Shown piece by piece: positions 34,837-43,211 of a stretch of 64,000 bases of DNA. The DNA is taken from assembly GCA_902492015.1 (NCBI GenBank), contig CABUJR010000002.1, positions 116,314 through 180,313 on the forward strand. Direction: 5' to 3'. Each line of letters opens with the position of its first letter. Position 1 is the stretch's first letter. The notes under the pieces are model-generated. The model was not told the origin of the DNA. It ran no database searches and saw nothing but the letters and a program-made list of their open reading frames with translations. The stretch is from an uncultured Eubacteriales bacterium. Its GTDB lineage: Bacteria > Bacillota > Clostridia > TANB77 > CAG-508. A program made the translations under genes and the position numbers.

Positions 34837-36098
34837 TGAATTCAGAGAAAAAAGGATTTTTAAAGAATTTTATTTGGAATAGCCTAGGAACAGGAATAAA
34901 CTCATTTAACTCATTGTTTTTTTTAATTATAGTAACAAGAGTTAATGATATACAAACAGCAGGTATATTTTCAATAGCTTATGCAACATCTACTATTTTA
35001 TATACTTTAGCAATGTACTCAGGAAGGTTATGCCAAGTAACTGATATAGAAGATAAAATAAAAGATAAGGATTACATAGCAAATAGATTACTTACATGCA
35101 TTTTAATGCTAATTGGTGCAACTGTTTTTTTAGTAATGAAACAGTATGATGTTTTCAAAACTACAATTTTTGCATTACTTGCAATTTTTAAAGGAATAGA
35201 AGCTTTTTCAGATATATTGTATGGTGTAATGCAAAAAAATGGTATACTGTATAAATCTGGACAATCTTTAAGTTTAAAAGGATTTATAGGTATATTTCTA
35301 TTTTTAGTAGTAGATATAATTACAAAAGATTTGAGATTAGCATGTTTAGCTGTTATAATGGTAAATTTATTAGTTTTACTAATATACGATTATTTGATAG
35401 TTACTAGAAAACTTATAGATAAAACAAGTAAAGTTAATATAAAAAATGTAGTTTCAATTTTAAAGAGCGAATTTTTTGTATTTGTAAATTCTTTTGCAGG
35501 AATTTATATTTTAAATGCACCAAAATATGCAATAGATAATTTCTTAACAGAAGATATACAAGCAATTTATGGATATATAATGATGCCAGCAACAGTAATG
35601 ACATTATTTACACAATTTATTGTAATGCCTTTCTTAGGTAAGCTAAAAGAAATGTATGAAGAAAAACAATTAAAAGAAATTGAAAAAGTAACTTTTAAAA
35701 TTAAATTAATAGTAATTGCTTTTGGTGGTTTTGCAGTTCTTGCTGCTTTCTTGTTAGGTCCAGAATTCTTAGGATTGATTTATGGACTTGATTTAACTGC
35801 ATATAGAATGAATTTATGTGTAATAATCGCATCATATATTTTCTATGCAATTTCTTATATAAATTTAGTAACATTAACTACAATAAGACATACATTTGTA
35901 CAGTTTGTAATTTATATTATATCAATGATTATAGCATTTTTAGGCTCTAACATATTAGTAAGAGTATTAAATTTAGGAATAAATGGTGCAACATTTTCTT
36001 GTACAACAACACTTGCAATACAGTTTATCTTATATGCAATAGTTACAAAAGTTATTATGTATAAAGAAAACAAAAAAATAACAGAAAAAAATATTTAA
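34836..36098 (+). CDS. Polysaccharide flippase (Wzx/MOP-type), second copy
   Basis: This 420-residue protein has about 12 helices and overlaps the GT2 gene by one base. FIWNSLGTGINSFNSLFFLI at the start, then RLCQVTDIEDKIKDKDYIAN in the first cytoplasmic loop, match MOP-type flippases of capsule loci. The second bundle begins near FFVFVNSFAGIYILNAPKYA. It is only distantly similar to the flippase encoded at 5445. A second flippase implies a second lipid-linked unit or a different length class. Element family A copy 3 lies immediately downstream. Confidence 0.8.
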   Translation: MNSEKKGFLKNFIWNSLGTGINSFNSLFFLIIVTRVNDIQTAGIFSIAYATSTILYTLAMYSGRLCQVTDIEDKIKDKDYIANRLLTCILMLIGATVFLVMKQYDVFKTTIFALLAIFKGIEAFSDILYGVMQKNGILYKSGQSLSLKGFIGIFLFLVVDIITKDLRLACLAVIMVNLLVLLIYDYLIVTRKLIDKTSKVNIKNVVSILKSEFFVFVNSFAGIYILNAPKYAIDNFLTEDIQAIYGYIMMPATVMTLFTQFIVMPFLGKLKEMYEEKQLKEIEKVTFKIKLIVIAFGGFAVLAAFLLGPEFLGLIYGLDLTAYRMNLCVIIASYIFYAISYINLVTLTTIRHTFVQFVIYIISMIIAFLGSNILVRVLNLGINGATFSCTTTLAIQFILYAIVTKVIMYKENKKITEKNI

Positions 36099-36116
36099 AT
36101 TATAGAAAATAAAATA

Positions 36117-36281
36117 TTAGAAATGTTAATATGTTTTTTATTCATAGTTTCCTTGCTAGTCGACTGAGTTTTCAAAAATCTTATCGTAAAAAAGTATTTA
36201 CAGATTTTTGAAAACAAATAGCTTCGCCAGTCTCCTAAACTGCGCGTCAACTATTCATAAAAAATATATTAACATATCTAA
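36117..36281 (+). repeat. Structured intergenic element family A, copy 3
   Basis: Arms 36117-36149 and 36249-36281 match at 29 of 33 positions with one further G-U pair. The 99-nt core (36150-36248) is nearly identical to copy 1, with a few substitutions (CCTTGCTAG versus CCTTACTGG) and the same GACTG/CAGTC stem and 13-bp GTTTTCAAAAATC stem. It fills most of the 227-nt gap between the second flippase and the frameshifted membrane-protein gene. Confidence 0.85.
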
Positions 36282-36325
36282 AAAAGATTTTTATATAATT
36301 AAATTTTATTAATAAGGAGAAACAG

Positions 36326-38390
36326 ATGGCAATATTATATGTATTAACACTAATACTACTTGGAATAAGCTTCATGATATTTAAAAAGTCAGAAGAAAAA
36401 TTGAATTTTATAAAATGGCTTATAATATATATTGTATCTTTATTAGGATATAATATTTTAATTGGTATGGTTTTAGGTCTTTTGAATATTACATCTCATA
36501 TTTGGCTTTTATCAATAATAAATATTTTAGTAGCTGTAGGGCTTTCATATAAAGCAATAAAATATAAAAAAGTTCAGAAATATTTTGTAAGAAAAATTGA
36601 TATAATTCGGACTAGCTATTATATTAATTATTTTTACAGTAATGTTTTTTAAAGATTTATACATATATAAAGGTGATATTAGTCACTTTGCTGTAGATTC
36701 TGCAATTCATTATAGAGCAGCAAAACATTATTCAGATAATTTAAAAATATTTATAAATGTAGAAGATAAAACATTTTTCAATTTTAATGTAATGCAACCA
36801 GGTGCATATATAAATGATGGTATTTTTATGAATGTAATAAATGATATTACAGGATTAAGTCATGAATATATATACCAGATTTTTGAAACAATGATAATGT
36901 TTTTAGGTGGACTTGCTTTTTATGCTACATTTATTAATAAAATTAAAACAAAAAAAGGATTAGTTGCAAGTTTAGTATTATTTGCATTATATATGTATGG
37001 ATATCCATATAATGCTTGGATATATGGTTTCTCATATTTAGCTGTTTCAATAGCAATTGTTGCTATACTTTTAGCAGTTGTTGAAGAATTATATTCGAAA
37101 GAGAAAATTAATAAAGTATTAGTTATAAGCTTAATTGGAATATTAGGAACAGGATTAATATTCTCATATTGTTTATTTGTTCCAGCAATATTTGCAGCAG
37201 TTTGTATATATTGTTTCTTAAAGGATATTTCAAACAAAGAAGAAAAGAAAATTTTAAAAATATTTGGAAAAAACACGTTAATAGTAACAGGAATTTTATT
37301 ATTAGTAACAATAGCAGGAATTGGATATTTATTTATACCAACATTTTTTATAGAAGGACAAACAAATTTAGTTAGTGCATTAAAAATAGATGGAGCAATA
37401 TATTCAGAAAAATATCAGAATTTCTTACCATATATACCTTTTGCCATAATATATTTTGTAGAAATTATTAAAAGAATTAAAGAAAGAAATTTAAGATATT
37501 TAGATGTTTTTTCTGTAATTGTAATAGGATATTTAGCTGTTTTATATTTAGGATTATTAGCTGGAAAAGTAGCACCATATTATATGCTTAAAATTTATTC
37601 TATAGTTTGGATTGTAATTTTTGCAGTAACTATAGATTTAATAAATAAATACATAGATTGGAAAGCATTTAGAATAGATATAATTTTACTTATAGCATTA
37701 TATGTTTTACTTTTATTAAAAGGAGTATCTCAAACATCAATTGCTAAAGTATATTTAATTGCTATATTATCATTATATATGGTATTACCAGCAATAATAG
37801 AAAAGTTGAATATAGAAGAAAATAAATTAAAAATAATAGATAAAGTAAAAAAATGTAAACCTCTAATTACAGGAGCAACATATGTAATAATATGGGGAGT
37901 ATTTGTATGTTCATGGGTTTGGATAAAAGCTGGACATGTTATTGGAGAAGAGGCAAAACATGCATTACCAAATTTAGTTGGTATCTATTACACAGAAAAT
38001 TGTGAACACAGAAAACTAATAGATTTAACACAAAACTTTAACTCAAGAGAAATAGAAATTGCCAAATATGCTAGAGAAAATTTAGAAGATATGACTGTTG
38101 AAAACACAGAGCTTATGACAGTTAGCTATTTTGCTAGAATTTGGGCGACAGCTATACTTGAGTTTAGTAGTGATGAAATACCTTATCAAAATGTAATCCA
38201 AGACACAAATATTTATGATATAGATGATGCAATGAAAGATGAAAACAAAAAATATATTGTAAAACTTGTAACAGAAGAACAAACAGCATTAGATGAATAT
38301 AAAAATCATTTAGAAAAAGTTAAAGCAAATAATCAAGTTGAAATATTATTCGAAAATGCTAATGGTTATGTAGCTAGAATAAATAGATAA
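36326..38390 (+). pseudogene. GT-C-like polytopic membrane protein gene, frameshifted
   Basis: The intact paralogue at 38488 shows that this is one gene in two frames. Bases 36326-36652 encode the first 100 residues (MAILYVLTLILLGISFMIFK, through KKVQKYFVRKIDI). From about base 36606 the sequence continues in the next frame as FGLAIILIIFTVMFFKDLY and runs to 38390, including ISHFAVDSAIHYRAAKHYSD, the counterpart of SVDASMHYSAATNFAD in the paralogue. A one-base insertion or two-base loss near 36600-36606 explains this. No homopolymer is at the site, so slippage is not obvious. An ATG at 36642 could start a truncated 582-residue protein lacking the first three helices. About 14 helices would be expected in the intact form. 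A sequencing error remains possible. Confidence 0.8.
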
Positions 38391-38439
38391 AAAATGCTTA
38401 TTTTAATTTAAAGTTTAGATAAGTTTTAATGTGAGTTTA

Positions 38440-38461
38440 TAGATTTTCTTTAAAAAATCTA
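38440..38461 (+). other. Short hairpin between the two GT-C-like paralogues
   Basis: An 8-bp stem TAGATTTT/AAAATCTA with a 6-nt loop lies 27 nt before the next ATG. It is A/T-rich and could be chance or a minor attenuator. Confidence 0.2.
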
Positions 38462-38487
38462 AATAAATTAAAAGGTAAAATTTTATT

Positions 38488-40320
38488 ATGGGAATTTTAT
38501 ATTTATTAACAGTAATTGCTATGATAATTACTTTTATACTAGTGAAAAAAAGTGAGGAAAAAGTAAATTTAGTAAATTGGTGCATTTTATCAGTAATATC
38601 ATATTTAGCTTTTAATATAGCAATATGTATGATATTTGGAAGTTTAAATATAACAACAAATTTATTATTCTTATCAATAGTAAATTTATTAGTTACAGCA
38701 GGATTTTGCTTTAAAATATTCAAAGATAAAAAAGTACAAAAATTTGAAATAAGAAAAAGAGATTTTTTAGCAGTATTAATTATACTATTGATTGTTTGTT
38801 ATATGGCAGTAGACCAATACAAACCTTTAGCCAAAACAATGGCAAATGCATCAGTAGATGCTAGTATGCATTATAGTGCAGCAACAAATTTTGCGGATAA
38901 TATGAAGATTCTTGCAAAAATAGATAATCAAACTGGATATAATTTTAAAACTATGCAAACAGGTGCATATGTAAATACAGGAATATTTATAAGTGTTGTA
39001 AGAAGTATACTTCCAGATTTTAAAGATTATGTTTCAATGAAAATTTTTGAAATGGGAATTTTAGCATTAAATATTATGGCTTTTTATATGCTTATATCAA
39101 GCACTTTAAAAACAAAAAGAAATTACATAATAGGATTGGTATTTTTAGTATTATATGGTTTTGCATATCCATATACTAGTTTGTTATATGGATTCTCATA
39201 TTTAAGTATGGCAATAGCTTTTTCAACTGGACTTTTCTATCTTGCAAAAGTATATGATAAAAAAGAAATGACTTTCCCATATATGTTAGGATTAATAGTA
39301 CTTATGGGAATAGGTATAATTTTCTCATATTGTTTATTTGTACCTGCATTATTTGCTTTTATATGTATTTATGTATTTATAAAAGACTTGAAAAAAGAAG
39401 AAAAAGCATATTTAAAATTTTTCAAGAAATCAACACTACTTATAACAGGAATATTGTTAATAGTAACAATACTTGCAATTTTATATTTAGTAGTACCAAC
39501 CTTTACAGATTCTGACCAAAATAAATTAACAGATGCAATAGGATTTGTAGGCGGAAGTTATAAATCTTTATATCAAGATTTCTTATTCTATATACCATTT
39601 GTTATTTTATTCATATATAGGGCTATAAAAAGTAAAGAACTTAATTATCAAACTTTAGCTTTAATATTACTAGGTGCTCAAACTTTAGTGTGTTTAATAG
39701 GACTAGTAGCAGGTTATGTTTCTGCATATTATTATTATAAAATTTATTATATAATTTGGATATTACTTGTAAGTATTGCAGTAGAAGTAATGTGTAATTC
39801 AGGAGAAAACAAAGAACTATTAGTTTTACTAAAATCATATTTAGTAGTTTGGATATGTGTGATATTATTTGCTATTTCAGGATATGAAATGAAATTAATA
39901 GCAAAATCTCCAACAATTATGGATGGACCAAAATCTCCAAGTCTTGCTGGAATATATTATGATACAAATATTTTTGCGGTAGAAAATATAAATAAATCTT
40001 GTATTATAGATGAAAACAGAGTAGCTCTTTCAGAAGAACTTGGAAAAATTGAAGATGCAACTTTGAAAAATATATTAGTAGGTGGAATGAATACAAATTG
40101 TAAAGCTTGGGTATATGTTATATCAAGAATAACTTCAGGTGGAGAATCTATAAATGATCTTCAAAAAGCAGTAGTAGAAACAAGTGTAGAAGATTTCTTA
40201 AAAGATGAAGGCAAAAAATACTTTGTTTTATTTACAGGAGACAAATATGAAACAACTGAAGATTATGAGCTTGTAGTTCAAAATCAAGCAGGAGTAATTT
40301 TAAAAAAAATAGATAAGTAA
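38488..40320 (+). CDS. GT-C-like polytopic membrane protein
   Basis: This 610-residue protein has about 13 helices and an RBS AAAGGT. The first three helices are followed by an outer loop with SVDASMHYSAATNFADNMKI, containing Asp and His residues placed as in GT-C glycosyltransferases. The next outer block is FKTMQTGAYVNTGIFISVVR. YGFAYPYTSLLYGFSYLSMA starts the second helix group. The soluble C-terminal domain of about 130 residues ends in KYFVLFTGDKYETTEDYELV. It is a full-length paralogue of the frameshifted gene upstream and may have replaced it. A role as an outer-face sugar transferase decorating the wall polymer is inferred. I know no characterised homologue. Confidence 0.7.
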   Translation: MGILYLLTVIAMIITFILVKKSEEKVNLVNWCILSVISYLAFNIAICMIFGSLNITTNLLFLSIVNLLVTAGFCFKIFKDKKVQKFEIRKRDFLAVLIILLIVCYMAVDQYKPLAKTMANASVDASMHYSAATNFADNMKILAKIDNQTGYNFKTMQTGAYVNTGIFISVVRSILPDFKDYVSMKIFEMGILALNIMAFYMLISSTLKTKRNYIIGLVFLVLYGFAYPYTSLLYGFSYLSMAIAFSTGLFYLAKVYDKKEMTFPYMLGLIVLMGIGIIFSYCLFVPALFAFICIYVFIKDLKKEEKAYLKFFKKSTLLITGILLIVTILAILYLVVPTFTDSDQNKLTDAIGFVGGSYKSLYQDFLFYIPFVILFIYRAIKSKELNYQTLALILLGAQTLVCLIGLVAGYVSAYYYYKIYYIIWILLVSIAVEVMCNSGENKELLVLLKSYLVVWICVILFAISGYEMKLIAKSPTIMDGPKSPSLAGIYYDTNIFAVENINKSCIIDENRVALSEELGKIEDATLKNILVGGMNTNCKAWVYVISRITSGGESINDLQKAVVETSVEDFLKDEGKKYFVLFTGDKYETTEDYELVVQNQAGVILKKIDK

Positions 40321-40374
40321 ATTTTATAGTATTAGATAAAAATAAAATTAGTGCAGTTTAAAATAGGAGAAAAT

Positions 40375-41262
40375 ATGAAAGTAGCAATTATTATAGTAAA
40401 CTATAATGATGTAGAAGATACTGAAAAATATGTGAAAACAATATCTGAATATAAAATTATAAATAGAATAGTGGTAGTAGACAATTTGTCTACTACTTCT
40501 GGTACTTTTGATGCACTAAAAAAACTTGAAAGTTCAAAAGTAAAAGTAATAAGTTCAGATAAAAATGGTGGATATGATTATGGAAATAATTTTGGAATAA
40601 AGTATCTTCAAAGTATTAACGAAAAATATGATTATATTATAATTTCTAATCCAGACATAGAAATAACTGAAAATGCAATAAAACATTGTTTAGAAGTAAT
40701 TGAAAAAGATAAATCAATAGGAGTAATTGCTCCAAGAATGTTTGATAAAGAAAATAAACCAATAAGAAGAAGTGCTTGGAAAATGAGAACTTTTTGGTTA
40801 GATGTAGTACATTCTACAAGATTACTTGAAATGATTTTTTATAAAGTTCTTAGAAATGGAGAATATACTTCTAAAGAATATGAAAAAGAAATGCTTGAGG
40901 TTGAAGCAATATCTGGTGCGTTTTTTATAATAAGAAGTGATGTTTTAGAAGAAATTAATTTATTAGATGAAAATGTATTCCTATTTTATGAAGAAGATAT
41001 ATTAGCTAAAAGGCTTAAAGGAAAAGGATATAAAACCATAAGTTTAAATTCAGAAAAATTCATACATTTTGAAAGTCAAACTATAGGAAAAACATATAGT
41101 TATTTTAAAAAGAAAAAACAATTATATAAAAGTAAAATTTATTATCATAAGACTTATAATAAAATAAATTTTATAGAGCATATAATTTTTATAATTCTAC
41201 AATTTGTAAGAGATATAGAACTTTTAATAGAAATACCAGTAAGAAAATTATTAGGAAAGTAA
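40375..41262 (+). CDS. Glycosyltransferase family 2 (WbbL-like)
   Basis: This 295-residue enzyme starts at the ATG 40375, preceded by AGGAGAAAAT. An in-frame GTG at 40351 lacks a ribosome site. VAIIIVNYNDVEDTEKYVKT, IVVVDNLSTTSG, NGGYDYGNNFGIKYL and IIISNPDIEITENAI (SNPD in the metal-site position) are typical of WbbL/rhamnosyltransferase-like GT2 enzymes. EAISGAFFIIRSDVLEEINL and LFYEEDILAKRLKGKGYKTI give the acceptor and C-terminal motifs. It is the last gene of the polysaccharide locus and is followed by a hairpin terminator. A perfect 11-bp palindrome interrupts the VVVDNLST codons at 40474-40496. Confidence 0.86.
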   Translation: MKVAIIIVNYNDVEDTEKYVKTISEYKIINRIVVVDNLSTTSGTFDALKKLESSKVKVISSDKNGGYDYGNNFGIKYLQSINEKYDYIIISNPDIEITENAIKHCLEVIEKDKSIGVIAPRMFDKENKPIRRSAWKMRTFWLDVVHSTRLLEMIFYKVLRNGEYTSKEYEKEMLEVEAISGAFFIIRSDVLEEINLLDENVFLFYEEDILAKRLKGKGYKTISLNSEKFIHFESQTIGKTYSYFKKKKQLYKSKIYYHKTYNKINFIEHIIFIILQFVRDIELLIEIPVRKLLGK

Positions 41263-41279
41263 GATTAAAATTAATTGTG

Positions 41280-41314
41280 AAATAGCTGAGAAAAATAAGC
41301 ATACTCAGCTATTT
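41280..41314 (+). terminator. Terminator at the end of the polysaccharide locus
   Basis: An 11-bp perfect stem AAATAGCTGAG/CTCAGCTATTT with a 13-nt loop starts 18 nt after the last glycosyltransferase gene. The T run after it is short. Confidence 0.7.
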
Positions 41315-41343
41315 GCAGTTTTAGAAAAACTTTATAAAATATA

Positions 41344-41372
41344 TTGTCAAAAAAAGTATTATATGATATAAC
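41344..41372 (+). promoter_or_regulatory. Promoter for the rlmN-prpC-prkC operon
   Basis: TTGTCA (41344-41349), a 17-nt spacer and TATAAC (41367-41372) with extended -10 TG (TGATATAAC) lie about 26 nt before the start of rlmN. Confidence 0.75.
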
Positions 41373-41398
41373 AAAGCCATATAGAATTGGGGGAAAGC

Positions 41399-42430
41399 TT
41401 GAAAAAAAATATAAAAAATTATAACTTAGATGAATTAAAAGAAGAACTAAAAAATATTGGAGAAAAATCATTTAGAGCAGAGCAAATTTTTAAATGGTTA
41501 TACCAAGATAAAGTTAATTCTTTTGATGAAATGACTAATCTTTCTTTAGATTTAAGGCAAAAATTAAAAGAAAATTATACTTTAGGATTATTTAAAATAG
41601 TTAAAAAATTAGAATCTGTTGATGGAACAAAGAAATATTTATTTGATGTGCAGGATACACAAAGAAATTTAATAGAAAGTGTATTAATGCAATATCATCA
41701 TGGTTATACTATATGTGTGTCAAGTCAAATTGGTTGTAAGATGGGGTGTAAATTCTGTGCTTCAACTGGAATTCCATTTTCAAGAAACTTAGAGGCAGGG
41801 GAGATTGTCGAACAATTACTTGCAATAGAAAGAGATTCAAAAATTAGAATTTCAAATATAGTTTTTATGGGAATAGGAGAACCATTAGATAATTATGATA
41901 ATGTCATGAAATCTATAGAAATTTTAAATAATCAAAAAGGTTTAAGTATAGGTGCAAGACATATAAGTATTTCAACTAGTGGTATTGTTCCAAAAATATA
42001 TGAAATGGCAGATAAACAAATGCAATGTACTTTATCAGTATCTTTGCATAGTAGCAATAATAAAACAAGAAGTTCTATGATGCCAATAAATAATGCTTAT
42101 CCAATAGAAGAATTAATTGAAGCTTGTAAATATTATATAGAAAAAACAAATAAAAGAATTTCTTTTGAATATGCTTTAGCCAAAGATAATAATGATAATT
42201 TGCAAGATGCCAAAGATTTAGTAAAATTATTACATGGAATGCTTGCACATGTTAATTTAATACCGATAAATAAAATAGAAGATGGAAAATATATAAAAAG
42301 TACTAATGAAAATATAATAAAATTTAGAGATTATCTAAATGATCATGGTATAGTAGCTACAATAAGGAGAGAATTAGGCTCAGATATATCTGCTGCTTGT
42401 GGTCAATTAAGAAGACAGAATTTAGAGTGA
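41399..42430 (+). CDS. rlmN: 23S rRNA/tRNA adenine C2-methyltransferase
   Basis: This 343-residue radical-SAM enzyme methylates C2 of A2503 in 23S rRNA and of A37 in some tRNAs. The start is taken as TTG 41399, preceded by GGGGGAAAGC. An upstream TTG at 41387 overlaps that ribosome site. The iron-sulfur motif CKMGCKFC gives Cys113, Cys117 and Cys120. MGIGEPLDNYDNV and HISISTSGIVPKI follow, and the C-terminal RRELGSDISAACGQL contains the second catalytic cysteine. Length is normal for the family. It heads the conserved Firmicute order rlmN-prpC-prkC. prpC starts 17 nt after its stop. Confidence 0.95.
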   Translation: MKKNIKNYNLDELKEELKNIGEKSFRAEQIFKWLYQDKVNSFDEMTNLSLDLRQKLKENYTLGLFKIVKKLESVDGTKKYLFDVQDTQRNLIESVLMQYHHGYTICVSSQIGCKMGCKFCASTGIPFSRNLEAGEIVEQLLAIERDSKIRISNIVFMGIGEPLDNYDNVMKSIEILNNQKGLSIGARHISISTSGIVPKIYEMADKQMQCTLSVSLHSSNNKTRSSMMPINNAYPIEELIEACKYYIEKTNKRISFEYALAKDNNDNLQDAKDLVKLLHGMLAHVNLIPINKIEDGKYIKSTNENIIKFRDYLNDHGIVATIRRELGSDISAACGQLRRQNLE

Positions 42431-42447
42431 TAAGAGGTGATGACGTT

Positions 42448-43209
42448 TTGAGAATACTAGCAAAATCCGACATAGGTAAGGCAAGAGAGATGAACCAAGA
42501 TAGTTATTATATATCGGATTTAGAAAAAGATGAAATAAAATTATATATTCTTGCTGATGGTATGGGAGGATATAAAGGCGGAGAAATAGCAAGTTCTCTA
42601 GCTGTAGCTAATACGAGAAATTATATTATTAATAATTTTAAGAGAACAAAAAAAGATAGAGAAAGCATTTTAAATTTATTGAAAAATGCAATAGAATATG
42701 CCAATATGTCAGTATATGAAAAAGCAAAAGAAGATGAAGAACTTCATGATATGGGTACTACTTTAGATGTTTGCTTAATATATAATAATAAGGTATTTAT
42801 AGGTCATGTTGGAGATAGTAGAGTTTATAGAATTAGAAAAAATATAATTAGAAAATTAACTTCAGACCATAGTTATGTTGAAAAATTGGTAAAAGAAGGA
42901 ACAATAACAAAGGAAGAAGCTTATAATCATCCAAAAAAGAATATGTTAATGAAAGCTTTAGGTTGTAATTCTCTTGTAGAGCCTGATGTAATTTGCAAAG
43001 GATTTTTAAAAGATGATATTTTATTAATGTGTTCAGATGGATTAACAAATATGTTAAGAGATAATGAAATTTATAACTTACTGCTTAATAATCCAGATAA
43101 TCCTGAAGAAGCACTAATAAATAATGCAAATAATCTTGGAGGATATGATAATATAACCGTAATAATAATAGACAATATAGATATTTGTGATGAAACTAAG
43201 GAGAGATAA
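42448..43209 (+). CDS. prpC: PP2C-type Ser/Thr protein phosphatase
   Basis: This 253-residue PPM/PP2C phosphatase is the partner of the PASTA kinase encoded next. The TTG at 42448 is preferred because AGAGGTGA lies 7 nt upstream and the protein then begins MRILAKSDIGKAREMNQDSY, the usual start. Metal-binding motifs are intact: LADGMGGYKGGEIAS, GHVGDSRVYRI, LMCSDGLTNML and GGYDNITVIII. It dephosphorylates proteins phosphorylated by PrkC and the kinase itself. The two genes are 2 nt apart, so they are co-translated. Confidence 0.94.
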   Translation: MRILAKSDIGKAREMNQDSYYISDLEKDEIKLYILADGMGGYKGGEIASSLAVANTRNYIINNFKRTKKDRESILNLLKNAIEYANMSVYEKAKEDEELHDMGTTLDVCLIYNNKVFIGHVGDSRVYRIRKNIIRKLTSDHSYVEKLVKEGTITKEEAYNHPKKNMLMKALGCNSLVEPDVICKGFLKDDILLMCSDGLTNMLRDNEIYNLLLNNPDNPEEALINNANNLGGYDNITVIIIDNIDICDETKER

Positions 43210-43211
43210 TT

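Noticed and set aside
11481..36281. Family A elements as a CRISPR array or insertion sequences
   Set aside because: Copies are more than 8 kb apart, have no regular spacers, encode no protein and show no target-site duplication that I can see.
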